Shown: in pieces, positions 1 to 8,965 of the stretch
How the letters are laid out: each line of letters starts with the position of its first letter
Numbering within the stretch: the stretch's first letter is position 1
Assembly (NCBI GenBank): GCA_001464215.1
Contig: LNEZ01000089.1
Coordinates: 1-43,599, forward strand
DNA from: Rhizobiales bacterium Ga0077548
GTDB taxonomy: Bacteria; Pseudomonadota; Alphaproteobacteria; Rhizobiales; Xanthobacteraceae
Direction of reading: 5' to 3'
Length of the DNA stretch: 43,599 nucleotides
The notes under the pieces: model-generated
Database searches by the model: none
Told to the model about the DNA's origin: nothing
Seen by the model: the letters and a program-made list of their open reading frames with translations, nothing else
Made by a program: the position numbers and the translations under genes

Positions 1-2
1 TG

Positions 3-53
3 CGGCGTGAATTGCGCGATCTCGACAAGCGCACTTCCGAAAAGGCCGCGTAA
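3..53 (+). CDS. C-terminal fragment of an unidentified protein
   Basis: An open frame enters from the left edge and reads RRELRDLDKRTSEKAA before a TAA at 51-53. It is followed 41 bases later by a strong terminator on the same strand, which supports a real gene end. The charged tail is too short to identify. I chose this frame because it is the one whose stop precedes the terminator; the alternative frame from position 7 has no such support. Confidence 0.5.
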   Translation, partial: RRELRDLDKRTSEKAA

Positions 54-94
54 AACTGCGCGGATAAACTTTTCGCGACTGCGAGATAAAACAG

Positions 95-123
95 CCGCCG
101 GAGAGAAATCTCCGGCGGTTTTT
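95..123 (+). terminator. Rho-independent terminator
   Basis: Perfect 10-bp inverted repeat CCGCCGGAGA / TCTCCGGCGG (95-104 and 109-118) closes a GAAA tetraloop and is followed by five T (119-123). It is placed to end transcription of the gene that stops at 53. Confidence 0.9.
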
Positions 124-260
124 CATTGTTACAATTCGTTCAGGCTCCGGACCCGATCCCGCCGCAATATGACCCCGCAATGGTGCGGTTCCCGTCGTAC
201 TGCCTTCACCTGATCCGCTTACCAACCGCCGTGAAACGGAAGAAAGCGGAGGAGGAGAAG

Positions 261-479
261 ATGGGTAACGTGATGTTCGAGTGCCCGGTCACCGGCGAAG
301 CCATCCCGACCGGCCTGCGCGCGGAGCGCGAGAAATTCTATTCGTCGCCGGTGTTCTTCTCGCGGAGCTATTGCCCGCATTGCGAGCGCGATCATGAGTG
401 GTTCGCGGGCAATGCCTGGGTCGAGGATAACGAGCGGCGTGTGCCACGCTTTGAAGCGGTGGCGGTCGCCGCCGAATAA
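261..479 (+). CDS. Small putative zinc-ribbon protein (72 aa)
   Basis: I do not recognise a named family. The ATG at 261 has a strong purine-rich Shine-Dalgarno (GGAGGAG around 249-255); the longer frame from 126 has no such site and reads low-quality sequence. The protein carries C-P-V-T-G near the N-terminus and C-P-H-C-E about 30 residues later, a spacing compatible with a small Cys-rich metal-binding fold, although only three cysteines are visible, so a fourth ligand would have to be a histidine. Its stop is directly followed by the stop of the convergent gene at 480-704. Small proteins of this look occur in Rhizobiales; function unknown. Confidence 0.65.
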   Translation: MGNVMFECPVTGEAIPTGLRAEREKFYSSPVFFSRSYCPHCERDHEWFAGNAWVEDNERRVPRFEAVAVAAE

Positions 480-704
480 TCAGCCGTTGTGCTGCGAGCC
501 GCTGCCGTCTTTTTGCGGTTCGTCGTCCGTCCACCAGTTCCGCAGCGGCGGATCGTCGGACCGGACGCGCGGGATTTCGTAGAGATTGCCGGCATCGCCA
601 TAAGGCCGGTCGTTGTTGTCAAATCCCGGATTTGGCCCGTTATCCCGCGGCTCAGCCGGCGAGTTGGCGTTGATTTCGTTCGGGTCGGTTTCAATTTCGC
701 TCAT
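480..704 (-). CDS. Small acidic, probably disordered hypothetical protein (74 aa)
   Basis: I do not recognise it. The ATG at 704 (MSEIETDPNE...) is preceded by GAAGAGG, a usable Shine-Dalgarno, and the protein from there is uniform: acidic, rich in Asn, Asp, Pro and Gly, with a WWTDDEP motif near the end and no hydrophobic core, so probably largely unstructured. A longer frame begins at 851 but its extra N-terminus is basic and unlike the rest. It converges on the small Cys-containing gene at 261-479 with no gap. Between its start and the next gene (705-962) I see no further gene or clear signal. Confidence 0.5.
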   Translation of the reverse strand: MSEIETDPNEINANSPAEPRDNGPNPGFDNNDRPYGDAGNLYEIPRVRSDDPPLRNWWTDDEPQKDGSGSQHNG

Positions 705-962
705 TTCAGCCTCTTCAGTCACGTCCGCCTTTGGAGGGGTCTCACGCCCCATGGCGTTGCGAGTTAGCAGCCGGATAGGTAACCCCCGGATACCGCCGGA
801 GTTCCGCGCAACTACTGCTGGTAAAAAGTTCCCCACAAGATCCTCACGCAAGTACTTCGGCGGTTAATGCGCTGGTCCTGCAGGCGTTCCGCGGTTCCCG
901 GCGATTTGAATAAAAATCGCTCAGAGATGGCTAACAGGGCTTCAACGCGTGACCTGTTGGCC

Positions 963-2279
963 TCACTGGAACCCGGCGAGTTGCTTTCCGGCGCGCAGAT
1001 AACGGCGCGGATCGACCGCATCGCCGTTAAGTCGGACCTCAAAATGCAAATGAGGCGCAGTCGAACGTCCCGTCGAGCCGATCTTGCCTAGGAGGGCACC
1101 TGCGGGAACCTTGGCGCCTTCCTTGACGATAATCGCAGATAGGTGCGCGTAGCGGGTCACTAGCCCGTTGCCGTGGTCGATCTCGACCATCAGGCCATAG
1201 GCTTTGTGGCGCTCGGCATGGACCACGGTTCCGCTGGCGGCCGCGCGAACCGGGTCGCCGCTTTCGCCGCGAATATCGACGCCCGCATGCATTGCAAGCC
1301 GCTTCAGGAACGGGTCAACGCGCGGGCCAAAGCCGCTCGTGATTTCCGCCGGGCCAAGCACGGGGAGCGTAACGGGCAGGCCGTCGAGTTGCTTACGCAG
1401 GCGTTCCTGCTCCTCCGCTGCCAGGCGGATGCGGAACACCTGCCGCATGAAGGTATCTTCGGGGACGCTGGTCAGCGGTACGAACGGACCGCCCATAGGC
1501 GTATTCTGCGCTCTCTGCGCAATTTGCAGACGCGGTCCGAGTTCGGCAATCGCTTTTTTCGTTCGCGAAGTGCGCTGGTCGAGTTCGAGTTCGATGCTGT
1601 TCAATGTCCGCGCCTGCTGCGCGCCGAGTTTCGAGAGCGCGCGTGCGGCAGCGGAAAGCTCGCGCTGGCGTTTTTCGTCGCCGCCTGCGGGCGCGACCGC
1701 GCTGCGCGGAAAATTGACGCGCGACTGGATCGAGGCGGAGCGCTCGACCGGCGGATCGAACAACAGCGTATCGGATAGCGGCCGCGGTTTCGGTGCTGGT
1801 GCCGTGTCTTCGGAAGCGGGCGGCGGGGGCAGCGGCGCGGCCGCGGCCGGGATCGAGCCGGTGATATCGGAGTTGCGGTTGACCGACTGCGCGAGCGCGG
1901 CCAGTGCGTTATGGCGCGCGTCGATCAGGCGCTGGATGCGGGACAGATCCGAAAGCTGCCGCTCGATCTTTTCCTGATCGACGAATTTGGTGGAGCGCAG
2001 GCGCTCGATTTCGGTCGTGAGTGCCGCGATCTGCGCGTCCTGCGTGCGGCTCGATTCCGATTGCGAAATTGCTATGCGATGCAGGATGTCGTCGCTGAAC
2101 AGGAGATAGAACGTGGTCGCGCCCGACCACACGGCGAACAGGATTGCCGCGACCAGCGTGACCGCGAAAGTGCTGCGGGCGACGCCGTTCTGTGCCGGCA
2201 TTCCATAGCCGGAATCCCGCCTGCCGAACTCGCTGCGCGCGTAAGGATGATTGGAGCCGTGGACGGAGTGGTAGGCCAT
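963..2279 (-). CDS. M23 (LytM-type) metallopeptidase with transmembrane and coiled-coil regions
   Basis: Predicted cell-wall endopeptidase or divisome activator acting in the periplasm. A basic cytoplasmic segment is followed by one membrane segment (STFAVTLVAAILFAVWSG, about residues 35-60), a long charged helical region likely to be coiled coil, a Pro/Ala-rich linker, and a C-terminal peptidase M23 domain. The zinc-site motifs are intact: H-x3-D in HAGVDIRG and H-x-H in APHLHFEV, so it may be catalytically active rather than a degenerate EnvC type. The ATG at 2279 with GAGG upstream was chosen over a TTG at 2312. It is transcribed in the same direction as bcp, 101 bases downstream of the bcp stop. 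438 aa. Confidence 0.85.
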   Translation of the reverse strand: MAYHSVHGSNHPYARSEFGRRDSGYGMPAQNGVARSTFAVTLVAAILFAVWSGATTFYLLFSDDILHRIAISQSESSRTQDAQIAALTTEIERLRSTKFVDQEKIERQLSDLSRIQRLIDARHNALAALAQSVNRNSDITGSIPAAAAPLPPPPASEDTAPAPKPRPLSDTLLFDPPVERSASIQSRVNFPRSAVAPAGGDEKRQRELSAAARALSKLGAQQARTLNSIELELDQRTSRTKKAIAELGPRLQIAQRAQNTPMGGPFVPLTSVPEDTFMRQVFRIRLAAEEQERLRKQLDGLPVTLPVLGPAEITSGFGPRVDPFLKRLAMHAGVDIRGESGDPVRAAASGTVVHAERHKAYGLMVEIDHGNGLVTRYAHLSAIIVKEGAKVPAGALLGKIGSTGRSTAPHLHFEVRLNGDAVDPRRYLRAGKQLAGFQ

Positions 2280-2380
2280 TCCCAGCCTCGAGCCGGGGAC
2301 AAACGCCGGCAATTACGAAGGGAATAGAAGCCCGGTTATGGTTAGCGCGCGGTTAATGGATGGAACCGGCGCTCTTGCGG

Positions 2381-2851
2381 CTAGAGCGCCTTGGCAGCGG
2401 AGAGCACTTCCTCGGCATGGCCCTCGACTTTGACCTTGTGCCAGACCTTGCGGATCGTGCCCTTGCCGTCGACCAGAAAGGTCGCGCGCTCGATGCCCAT
2501 GAATTTCTTCCCGTACATCTGCTTTTCGCCCCATACGCCGTAGCGCTCGATCATCGCGCGGTAGGGGTCGGAGGCGAGCGGGACCGTGAGCCCGTGTTTC
2601 GCCTTGAATTTGTCTTGCGCCGCAACAGTGTCGGCGGAGACGCCGATCACGGTCGTGTTGGCGCGCTCGAACTCCGGCTTAAGGCGGCTGAAATCCATCG
2701 CCTCTTTGGTGCATCCCGGCGTGTCCGCCTTCGGGTAGAAGTAGATTGCGACATTCCGGCCCTTCAGGCCGGACAGGCTGATCGAACCGCCTCCATCCAC
2801 AAGCAGGGAAAAGTCCGGCGCCTTGGCGCCTTCTGTGGGCGAAGCTGTCAT
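2381..2851 (-). CDS. bcp: Peroxiredoxin, Bcp/PrxQ family
   Basis: Thiol peroxidase that reduces hydroperoxides in the cytoplasm. The 156-residue protein shows the AhpC-TSA/thioredoxin fold signatures: APDFSL near the N-terminus and the peroxidatic motif KADTPGCTKE with Cys47. The second cysteine that E. coli Bcp carries five residues later is absent (AMDF follows), and Cys47 is the only cysteine in the protein, so it would need an external thiol to be reduced. The ATG at 2851 follows AAGGAAGG. A much longer frame in the same register runs to 4156 but its extra part lies antisense to the next gene and is not coding. It is divergent from the DUF3971 gene. Confidence 0.93.
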   Translation of the reverse strand: MTASPTEGAKAPDFSLLVDGGGSISLSGLKGRNVAIYFYPKADTPGCTKEAMDFSRLKPEFERANTTVIGVSADTVAAQDKFKAKHGLTVPLASDPYRAMIERYGVWGEKQMYGKKFMGIERATFLVDGKGTIRKVWHKVKVEGHAEEVLSAAKAL

Positions 2852-2998
2852 ACGCCTTCCTTTTGGCGGGTTTAAAGGCTTGATATTGCTCAATTCTAGC
2901 GCATTCCGGGGGCGGGGTGGCGAAAGATTCCGGCGGGGCGGCGCGCGGCAGCGGCAAGCTCCATCGGTGCTGGGGAAATCGTTGAGGCAATCGCGCGC

Positions 2999-5900
2999 AT
3001 GAGACGCGGCCACGGCCACCATTGGCACGAGCACGAAGACGACGACCAGCCGCAGGAGCGGCCGAATTTTCTTGCCCGTTTGATCGCGCCCGCAAATCGG
3101 TTGTTTAGAGGAAAACTGGGCCGCGCCGTGCGCTGGGTCGCGGGCATCGCCGCCTCGCTCGTGTTTCTCCTTGTCGGCGTTTACGTCGCCTTCCTGACCG
3201 GGCTGCTCAACGTCGACATGGCGACGCCATGGATCGTGAGCGCACTCGAAGAGAAGCTGCCGCCCGGTCACAAGGTCGTTATCGGACGGACTCGCCTCGA
3301 CTACGACTCGACCGGCGCGCCTGTCTTGACCGCGGAGCAACTCGTAATCCGCAATGACATGAACGAAGAGATCATGCGCGCGCCTGCCGCCGAGATCGGC
3401 CTGGAAGCGGGCAGTCTCCTGATGGGGAATTATCGCGCGCGCCGGATCACGCTGGTCAACGCGGTGATGACCATCCGGCTCGATGAGCACGGAAACATCA
3501 AGGTTTCGACGCCGAAGCAGATCCCGCAGGCTGCGCAAGCGGCGGCACAGGCCGAGTTGAAGGCGAGAGCGCTGCGGCAACAGCAGCAGACGGCGGCGCC
3601 AATGCCCGATCCGCTGGTCTTCTCTGAGATTGCGAATTGGCTCGGCCGGCTCGAGCGCACAGGAATTGACGGCATCGCACTTAACGAAGTCGGCCTCGAT
3701 CGCGGCACGCTCATCGTCGAGAGCGATACGCCCGGCAGACGCTGGATGTTCAACAACATCAATTTCTCGATGCGCCGCCCATCCGCAGGCGGCATCACGC
3801 TGCGGCTCAGCTCTGGCGACGGCACAAATCCGTGGGAGATCAATGCGTCGATCGGCGCACCGGCTGACGGCGTTCGCGCGGTCGACGTGATCGCGAACCG
3901 CGTCGTGCCGAACGATCTCATCAATGCCGCGGGTTACGGCGACAGCGATATTTACGCGAGTACGCCGATCTCGGGCCTTCTGCGCGCGCAGATCGGCACC
4001 GACGGCAAGCTCGTCAGCGCCAATCTGCGGCTCGTGGCCGGCAAGGGCGAGTTCGGCAATGCGCTTGACGATCGCGGCCGTTTCGAAATCGACGAAGCGC
4101 AACTCCTTATCCGCTTCGACGCGGAGCGTAGTCTTTTCTTTGTCGAGCGGCTGCAATTCGGCGGCGGGCAGAACCGGCTGGTGCTCGGTGCCGTGATCGA
4201 ACCGCCGAAACAGGGCACGACCTTATGGTCGTTCCTGATCCCGCAAGGCGCGCTTGGACTTGCGACCGGCCGTGCGAATGAGCCGCGCCTGACCATCGAC
4301 AGCATTCTCTTTCGCGGCGGCTACGATCAGCGCACCAAACGGCTGACGATTGACGAAGGCGTGTTACGCGGTCCTACCGCCGGCCTCGCGCTCTCGGGCG
4401 CGATCGAGTTCGGCGGCGAAGATGCCATTCTGCAACTGGGTATCGCGGCCGACCGTATGCCGGTTTCTGCCTTGAAGCGGCTTTGGCCGGCGCCGGTTGC
4501 GCCCGGCGCCAGAACATGGGTCCTCGAACATATCGAGAGCGGCGTCGTAGAGCGTGTCGCAATCGCACTCAACATTCCGCTTGAAGCCTTAGCGAAGAAA
4601 GATCCGATACTTCCCGACAATGCAATCAATCTCGACATTACGGCGTCCGGCATGAAGTTCACGCCGGTGGAGGGACTGCCGCCGATCACCGAGGCGCGCG
4701 GGACCATTCTGGTCACGGGAAGGTCCGCGATCATCAAGCTAACCGGCGGCGCCATCGATCTCGGGCGCAAGCGGCGGCTGACGATTCCGGAAGGCACGCT
4801 TCTGGTGCCGGAGCATTTCCAAAAAGCGCCGATCGGTACGATCCAGTTGCGGATCGAGGGCAATGGCGAGTCGGTCGCCGATCTTCTTTCGCGCGACGTT
4901 TTAAAGAACGAGACGGGGTTCACGCTCAATCCGGATACGACGCGCGGCAGTGTAATCGCAAATTTACGGCTTGAACTGCCGCTCAAACGCGAATTACTCC
5001 GCAGCGAAATTCGCTACGCGGCGGAAGCCGATGTGACCGGGTTCAGTGCGGAGAACATCGTCAAAGGGCAGAAAATCGAGAATGCCCACGGCAAGGTCAC
5101 GCTTTCCGCGGTGCAGTTCTTCATCAAAGGCGAGGGCAGGCTGGCCGGTGCGCCAACGGCTTTCGAATATACCAAGCCGCGCGGCAAGCCTGACGCCGAG
5201 TTTCGCGTTGCGGCAACGCTGGATGAGGCTGCGCGCAACCGCTTCGGCATCGAGCTTTCGCCCTGGCTTACCGGCCCGGTTACCATTCGCGCGGCGGGAG
5301 TTACGAACGACAAGGAGACCCGCATCAATATCGATGCGGACCTGACCGCTGCCACGATTACCGAACTGGTGCCCGGCTGGAATAAACCGGCAGGCCGCGC
5401 CACGCGTGCGCAATATCGCCTGATCGAGCGCGACGGCAATTACAAACTCGAAGACGTGAATGTAACCGGCTCCGGCGTGAGTTTGCGCGGTACCGTGGAG
5501 TTCGATTCCGACGGCGCGATCCTCGGCGCTAATTTTCCAACCTTCAATTTGTCGGAAGGCGACCGCGCGACGCTGACCGTAGAGCGCAACGACGGCGCGC
5601 TCCGCGTTTCGCTGCGCGGCACGGTGCTTGATGCGCGTGGTATGCTGCGCTCGCTTTCCGATACGCCGCCAGCGACGAAGAAGAAAGATAAGCCGCGCGA
5701 TGTCGACCTCGACGTGCGGGTGGGTGCCGCCACCGGCTTCAACGGCGAAGTGGTCCGCAATCTGGAATTGCGTGTAACGCGCAGGAACGGCGAAATGCGC
5801 AGCTTTGCGCTGCTTGGCCGTGTCGGGCGTGACTCCACGCTGGTTGGCGAATTGCGCGCGCGCGAAGGCGGCAGGCAGGTGGTTTATCTGACCGCGGGAG

Positions 5901-6496
5901 ATGCCGGCGCGATTTTCCGTTTCGCCGACTACTATTCGAAGATTCAGGGCGGCGAAATCTGGATCGTGCTCGATACGCCGACGATGGATAACGCGCCGCA
6001 GGAAGGTATCGTCAGCGTCCGCAATTTCAGTATCGTCGGCGAGCCTAATCTCGATCGATTGCAATCTTCGGCGCCTGCGCCGACAGAAGGCGATCGCACT
6101 GCGCGTAATCAGCCGCGAGGCGGTTCGGTGCAGTTTGTGCGTATGCGCATCGATTTCACGCGCACGCCCGGGCGCTTCACGATCCGGGAAGGGTTGATCT
6201 TCGGGCCGACCATTGGTGCGACGGTGGACGGCGTATTGGATTACACGAACAACAACGTGCAAATTCGCGGGACGTATGTTCCGGCCTATGGTCTGAATAA
6301 TCTGTTTGGGCAGATACCGTTGGTCGGTCTGTTTCTCGGCGGTCCCAAGGAGGGTTTGCTCGCGCTGACCTTTGAGATCGCGGGTCCAGCGAGCGGGCCG
6401 ACATTGCGCGTCAATCCGATGTCGATGGCAGCGCCCGGATTTTTCAGAAAGCTGTTCGAGTTCCGCGGCATGGACGCGCAGGCGCCCATTCGTTAA
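2999..6496 (+). CDS. Large AsmA/YhdP-like envelope protein (DUF3971 family)
   Basis: 1165-residue inner-membrane-anchored protein. A His-rich, acidic cytoplasmic N-terminus (HGHHWHEHEDDD) is followed by one transmembrane helix at about residues 46-69 and then a very long periplasmic region of beta-strand-rich, Asp/Gly/Arg repeats typical of AsmA-like proteins, ending with an AsmA-type C-terminal region (VDGVLDY, then IPLVGLFLGG). Relatives such as YhdP and TamB are thought to bridge the periplasm and help move phospholipids to the outer membrane; the role here is inferred from family only. It is divergent from bcp. Its stop is two bases from the left border of a palindromic repeat beyond which tyrS converges. 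Confidence 0.8.
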   Translation: MRRGHGHHWHEHEDDDQPQERPNFLARLIAPANRLFRGKLGRAVRWVAGIAASLVFLLVGVYVAFLTGLLNVDMATPWIVSALEEKLPPGHKVVIGRTRLDYDSTGAPVLTAEQLVIRNDMNEEIMRAPAAEIGLEAGSLLMGNYRARRITLVNAVMTIRLDEHGNIKVSTPKQIPQAAQAAAQAELKARALRQQQQTAAPMPDPLVFSEIANWLGRLERTGIDGIALNEVGLDRGTLIVESDTPGRRWMFNNINFSMRRPSAGGITLRLSSGDGTNPWEINASIGAPADGVRAVDVIANRVVPNDLINAAGYGDSDIYASTPISGLLRAQIGTDGKLVSANLRLVAGKGEFGNALDDRGRFEIDEAQLLIRFDAERSLFFVERLQFGGGQNRLVLGAVIEPPKQGTTLWSFLIPQGALGLATGRANEPRLTIDSILFRGGYDQRTKRLTIDEGVLRGPTAGLALSGAIEFGGEDAILQLGIAADRMPVSALKRLWPAPVAPGARTWVLEHIESGVVERVAIALNIPLEALAKKDPILPDNAINLDITASGMKFTPVEGLPPITEARGTILVTGRSAIIKLTGGAIDLGRKRRLTIPEGTLLVPEHFQKAPIGTIQLRIEGNGESVADLLSRDVLKNETGFTLNPDTTRGSVIANLRLELPLKRELLRSEIRYAAEADVTGFSAENIVKGQKIENAHGKVTLSAVQFFIKGEGRLAGAPTAFEYTKPRGKPDAEFRVAATLDEAARNRFGIELSPWLTGPVTIRAAGVTNDKETRINIDADLTAATITELVPGWNKPAGRATRAQYRLIERDGNYKLEDVNVTGSGVSLRGTVEFDSDGAILGANFPTFNLSEGDRATLTVERNDGALRVSLRGTVLDARGMLRSLSDTPPATKKKDKPRDVDLDVRVGAATGFNGEVVRNLELRVTRRNGEMRSFALLGRVGRDSTLVGELRAREGGRQVVYLTAGDAGAIFRFADYYSKIQGGEIWIVLDTPTMDNAPQEGIVSVRNFSIVGEPNLDRLQSSAPAPTEGDRTARNQPRGGSVQFVRMRIDFTRTPGRFTIREGLIFGPTIGATVDGVLDYTNNNVQIRGTYVPAYGLNNLFGQIPLVGLFLGGPKEGLLALTFEIAGPASGPTLRVNPMSMAAPGFFRKLFEFRGMDAQAPIR

Positions 6497-6502
6497 TTAT
6501 TC

Positions 6503-6556
6503 TTGGCGCGTGATCTTATTCGAAAACCGTTTCACTCTTTTCGGGATCACGCGCTA
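6503..6556 (-). repeat. 54-bp palindromic intergenic repeat, copy 1
   Basis: Read on the minus strand the element starts TAGCGCGTGATC and ends GATCACGCGCCAA. Outer 10-bp arms GCGCGTGATC / GATCACGCGC (6545-6554 and 6506-6515) are perfectly complementary, with an inner imperfect pair CCGAAAA / TTTTCGA. A second copy lies at 37385-37438 in the other orientation and matches at 47 of 54 positions by eye. The TAG that opens the element is the stop codon of tyrS. I recall similar elements scattered through Bradyrhizobium-like genomes. Confidence 0.9.
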
Positions 6557-7807
6557 GACCGCGCGCAACAGCACGTGCTTCTTTTTTCCGAGCGATAGTT
6601 TGATCACGCCTTCCTGCGTGAGATCCTTCGGCGTGAGCGTGAGCTTTTCGTCGGTGACGGTCACGTCGTTTACCTTGATGCCGCCGGCCTTGATCTGGCG
6701 GCGCGCCTCGCTGGTCGACGAGACAAATCCGGCTTGCACGGCTGCGTTCAGGATGCCGATGCCTTTTTCAAGTTCACCCTTCGAAGTCTCGATGCTTGGA
6801 AGATTTTCTGCAAACGCGCCTTCCTCGAAAGTCGTGCGCGCAGTCTGTTCGGACTTCAGCGCTTCGTCGCGGCCGTGCACCATCGCGGTCGCTTCGGTCG
6901 CGAGAATCTTTTTCGCTTCGTTGATCTCGGAGCCCTTAAGCGCGGTAAGTTTCGCGATCTCTTCAAGCGAGAGTTCGGTGAAGAGTTTGAGGAAGCGGCC
7001 GACATCGCCGTCTTCGGTGTTGCGCCAGAACTGCCAGTAGTCGTAGGGGCTGACCAGATTTGCATCTAACCACACCGCGCCGGCCGCGGTCTTGCCCATC
7101 TTCGCGCCGGATGCGGTCGTGATCAGCGGCGAGGTGAGGGCGAAGAGCTGCGCCCCGGAAACGCGCCGGCCGAGATCGATGCCGTTGATGATGTTGCCCC
7201 ACTGATCCGAGCCGCCCATCTGCAGGCGGCAGCCGTAGCGTTTGGAAAGCTCGAGATAGTCGTAGGCCTGCAGGATCATGTAGTTGAATTCGAGGAACGA
7301 CAGTTCCTGCTGGCGCTCGAGCCGCATCTTCACCGAGTCGAATGTGAGCATACGGTTGATCGAGAAGTGACGGCCGACGTCGCGCAGGAAGTCGATGTAG
7401 TTCAGCGTGTTCAGCCAGTCCGCGTTGTTCGCCATGATGGCGTCGTTGCCGCTGTCGCCGAATTTCAGGAAGCGCGCGAAGACCTGACGGATGCCCTTGA
7501 GATTCTCGTTGATTTGATCGTCGGTAAGCAGGCGGCGGGATTCGTCCTTGCCCGAAGGGTCGCCGACGCGCGTGGTGCCGCCGCCCATCAGCGCAATCGG
7601 GCGGTGACCGGTCTTCTGCATCCAGCGCAGCATCATGATCGGCAGCAGCGACCCCACATGGAGCGAGGCCGCGGTGCAATCGAAGCCGATATAGGCCGTC
7701 ACCTGCTCGGTTTTTGCGAGCTGGTCGAGCACGTCCGGCTCCGAGACCTGGTGGATAAAGCCGCGGGTTTCGAGAACGTGAAGGAAGTCAGATTTGTAAG
7801 CGCTCAT
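6554..7807 (-). CDS. tyrS: Tyrosine--tRNA ligase
   Basis: Class Ic aminoacyl-tRNA synthetase that charges tRNA-Tyr. The 417-residue protein is full length for the family. It shows the HIGH-like signature as HVGS in [10 protein letters not shown], the tyrosine-pocket region YIGFDCTA, the KMSKS-like loop as KMGKT after SGA, and a C-terminal S4 RNA-binding domain ([13 protein letters not shown]). The start ATG at 7807 gives [17 protein letters not shown], the usual N-terminus. It is divergent from anmK with only 51 bases between the starts. Its TAG stop is the first codon of a palindromic repeat. Confidence 0.97.
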   Translation of the reverse strand: MSAYKSDFLHVLETRGFIHQVSEPDVLDQLAKTEQVTAYIGFDCTAASLHVGSLLPIMMLRWMQKTGHRPIALMGGGTTRVGDPSGKDESRRLLTDDQINENLKGIRQVFARFLKFGDSGNDAIMANNADWLNTLNYIDFLRDVGRHFSINRMLTFDSVKMRLERQQELSFLEFNYMILQAYDYLELSKRYGCRLQMGGSDQWGNIINGIDLGRRVSGAQLFALTSPLITTASGAKMGKTAAGAVWLDANLVSPYDYWQFWRNTEDGDVGRFLKLFTELSLEEIAKLTALKGSEINEAKKILATEATAMVHGRDEALKSEQTARTTFEEGAFAENLPSIETSKGELEKGIGILNAAVQAGFVSSTSEARRQIKAGGIKVNDVTVTDEKLTLTPKDLTQEGVIKLSLGKKKHVLLRAV

Positions 7808-7858
7808 GATTGGGTGGTGTAAACAGGTCTTCGGGCGGATTCAACCGGAGCGATTCTA

Positions 7859-8956
7859 TTGGCCGTTGCCATCGGCACCATGAGCGGCACCTCGATGGAC
7901 GGGGTCGATGTCGCGCTGATCGAAACCGACGGCGAGACCGTTTCGCGCTTCGGCGCCTATCATTCCCGCGAATACAGCCCGACCGAGAGGCATATCCTGC
8001 GCGGCGCCGTGAATGCTGCAAAGGATATGACGAACCGCAGCGCGCGGCCCGATGCGGTTGCGCAGGCCGAGAAGCTGGTCACCGAAACGCATCTGAAAGC
8101 CATCGACGCGCTCTTGCAACAGGCGGGCGTCCATCCAAGCGCTGTCGAGGTCGTGGGCTTTCACGGCCAGACGATTTTGCATCGCCCTGAACAAAAACTG
8201 ACGGTGCAGATCGGCGACGGAGTGCTTCTGGCAAAGCGCCTCAAGATTCCAGTGGTCTATGATTTCCGCGCAGCCGATGTCGCGGCCGGCGGGCAGGGCG
8301 CGCCCCTGGTGCCGGTGTTTCACCGCGCGTTGCTGCGCGCTTTCGATGACAGGCCGATCGCTGTCGTGAATATCGGCGGCGTCGCGAACGTCACGTATAT
8401 CGACGGCGAAGCGGAGCCAATTGCATTCGACACCGGCCCCGGCAACGCGCCGATGGACGAGTTGATGTTGACGCGCAGCGGTAAGCCGATGGATGCAGGC
8501 GGCTTAGTTGCGGCTTCGGGAAAAGCAGATCAGGCGCTGGTAGCAGCCGCACTGGATCACAAATTCTTCGCACTCGATCCGCCGAAGTCGCTCGACCGCG
8601 CGGACTTTGCGCGGTTTGATTTGGATACGCTCTCGCTGCCGGACGCGCTTGCGACCGCAGCTGAAATCGTCGCGTCCTCGATTGCGATGTCTGGCAAGCA
8701 TTTCCCGAAAACGCCTTCGCGCTGGATTGTCGCCGGTGGCGGCGCCAAAAATCCAACGCTGATGAAAAAGCTGCGGGAAAAACTTAAGCCTGCCAAAGTG
8801 AAAACGGCGGAAGACATCGGCTGGCAGTCGGGCGCGGTGGAGGCGCAGGCGTTCGCGTTTCTTGCCGTGCGTTCAATAAAAAACCTGCCGCTTTCGTTTC
8901 CGAAAACGACAGGTGTATCGCAGCCGATGAGCGGCGGGGTGCTGGTGAAGCCTTAG
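7859..8956 (+). CDS. anmK: Anhydro-N-acetylmuramic acid kinase
   Basis: Cytoplasmic enzyme of cell-wall recycling that hydrolyses and phosphorylates 1,6-anhydro-MurNAc to MurNAc-6-phosphate. 365 residues, the usual length. Motifs: AIGTMSGTSMDGVDVALIE at the N-terminus (ATP-binding, ASKHA fold), GFHGQTILH, VVNIGGVANVTYI, FDTGPGNAPMDE and VAGGGAKNPTLM. Translation probably starts at TTG 7859, seven bases after GGAG; the first ATG (7880) would remove the conserved N-terminal strand. The genes downstream are convergent, so it is likely monocistronic. Confidence 0.95.
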   Translation: MAVAIGTMSGTSMDGVDVALIETDGETVSRFGAYHSREYSPTERHILRGAVNAAKDMTNRSARPDAVAQAEKLVTETHLKAIDALLQQAGVHPSAVEVVGFHGQTILHRPEQKLTVQIGDGVLLAKRLKIPVVYDFRAADVAAGGQGAPLVPVFHRALLRAFDDRPIAVVNIGGVANVTYIDGEAEPIAFDTGPGNAPMDELMLTRSGKPMDAGGLVAASGKADQALVAAALDHKFFALDPPKSLDRADFARFDLDTLSLPDALATAAEIVASSIAMSGKHFPKTPSRWIVAGGGAKNPTLMKKLREKLKPAKVKTAEDIGWQSGAVEAQAFAFLAVRSIKNLPLSFPKTTGVSQPMSGGVLVKP

Positions 8957-8965
8957 GCGCGATCT

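Noticed and set aside
2852..4156. Long minus-strand open frame extending bcp to 591 residues
   Set aside because: The extra part is antisense to the DUF3971 gene and has shadow composition; bcp has its own strong ribosome site at 2851.
4994..6262. 422-residue minus-strand open frame
   Set aside because: Fully antisense to the DUF3971 gene, rich in Arg/His/Ala as expected for the complement of a GC-rich gene, with no motif.
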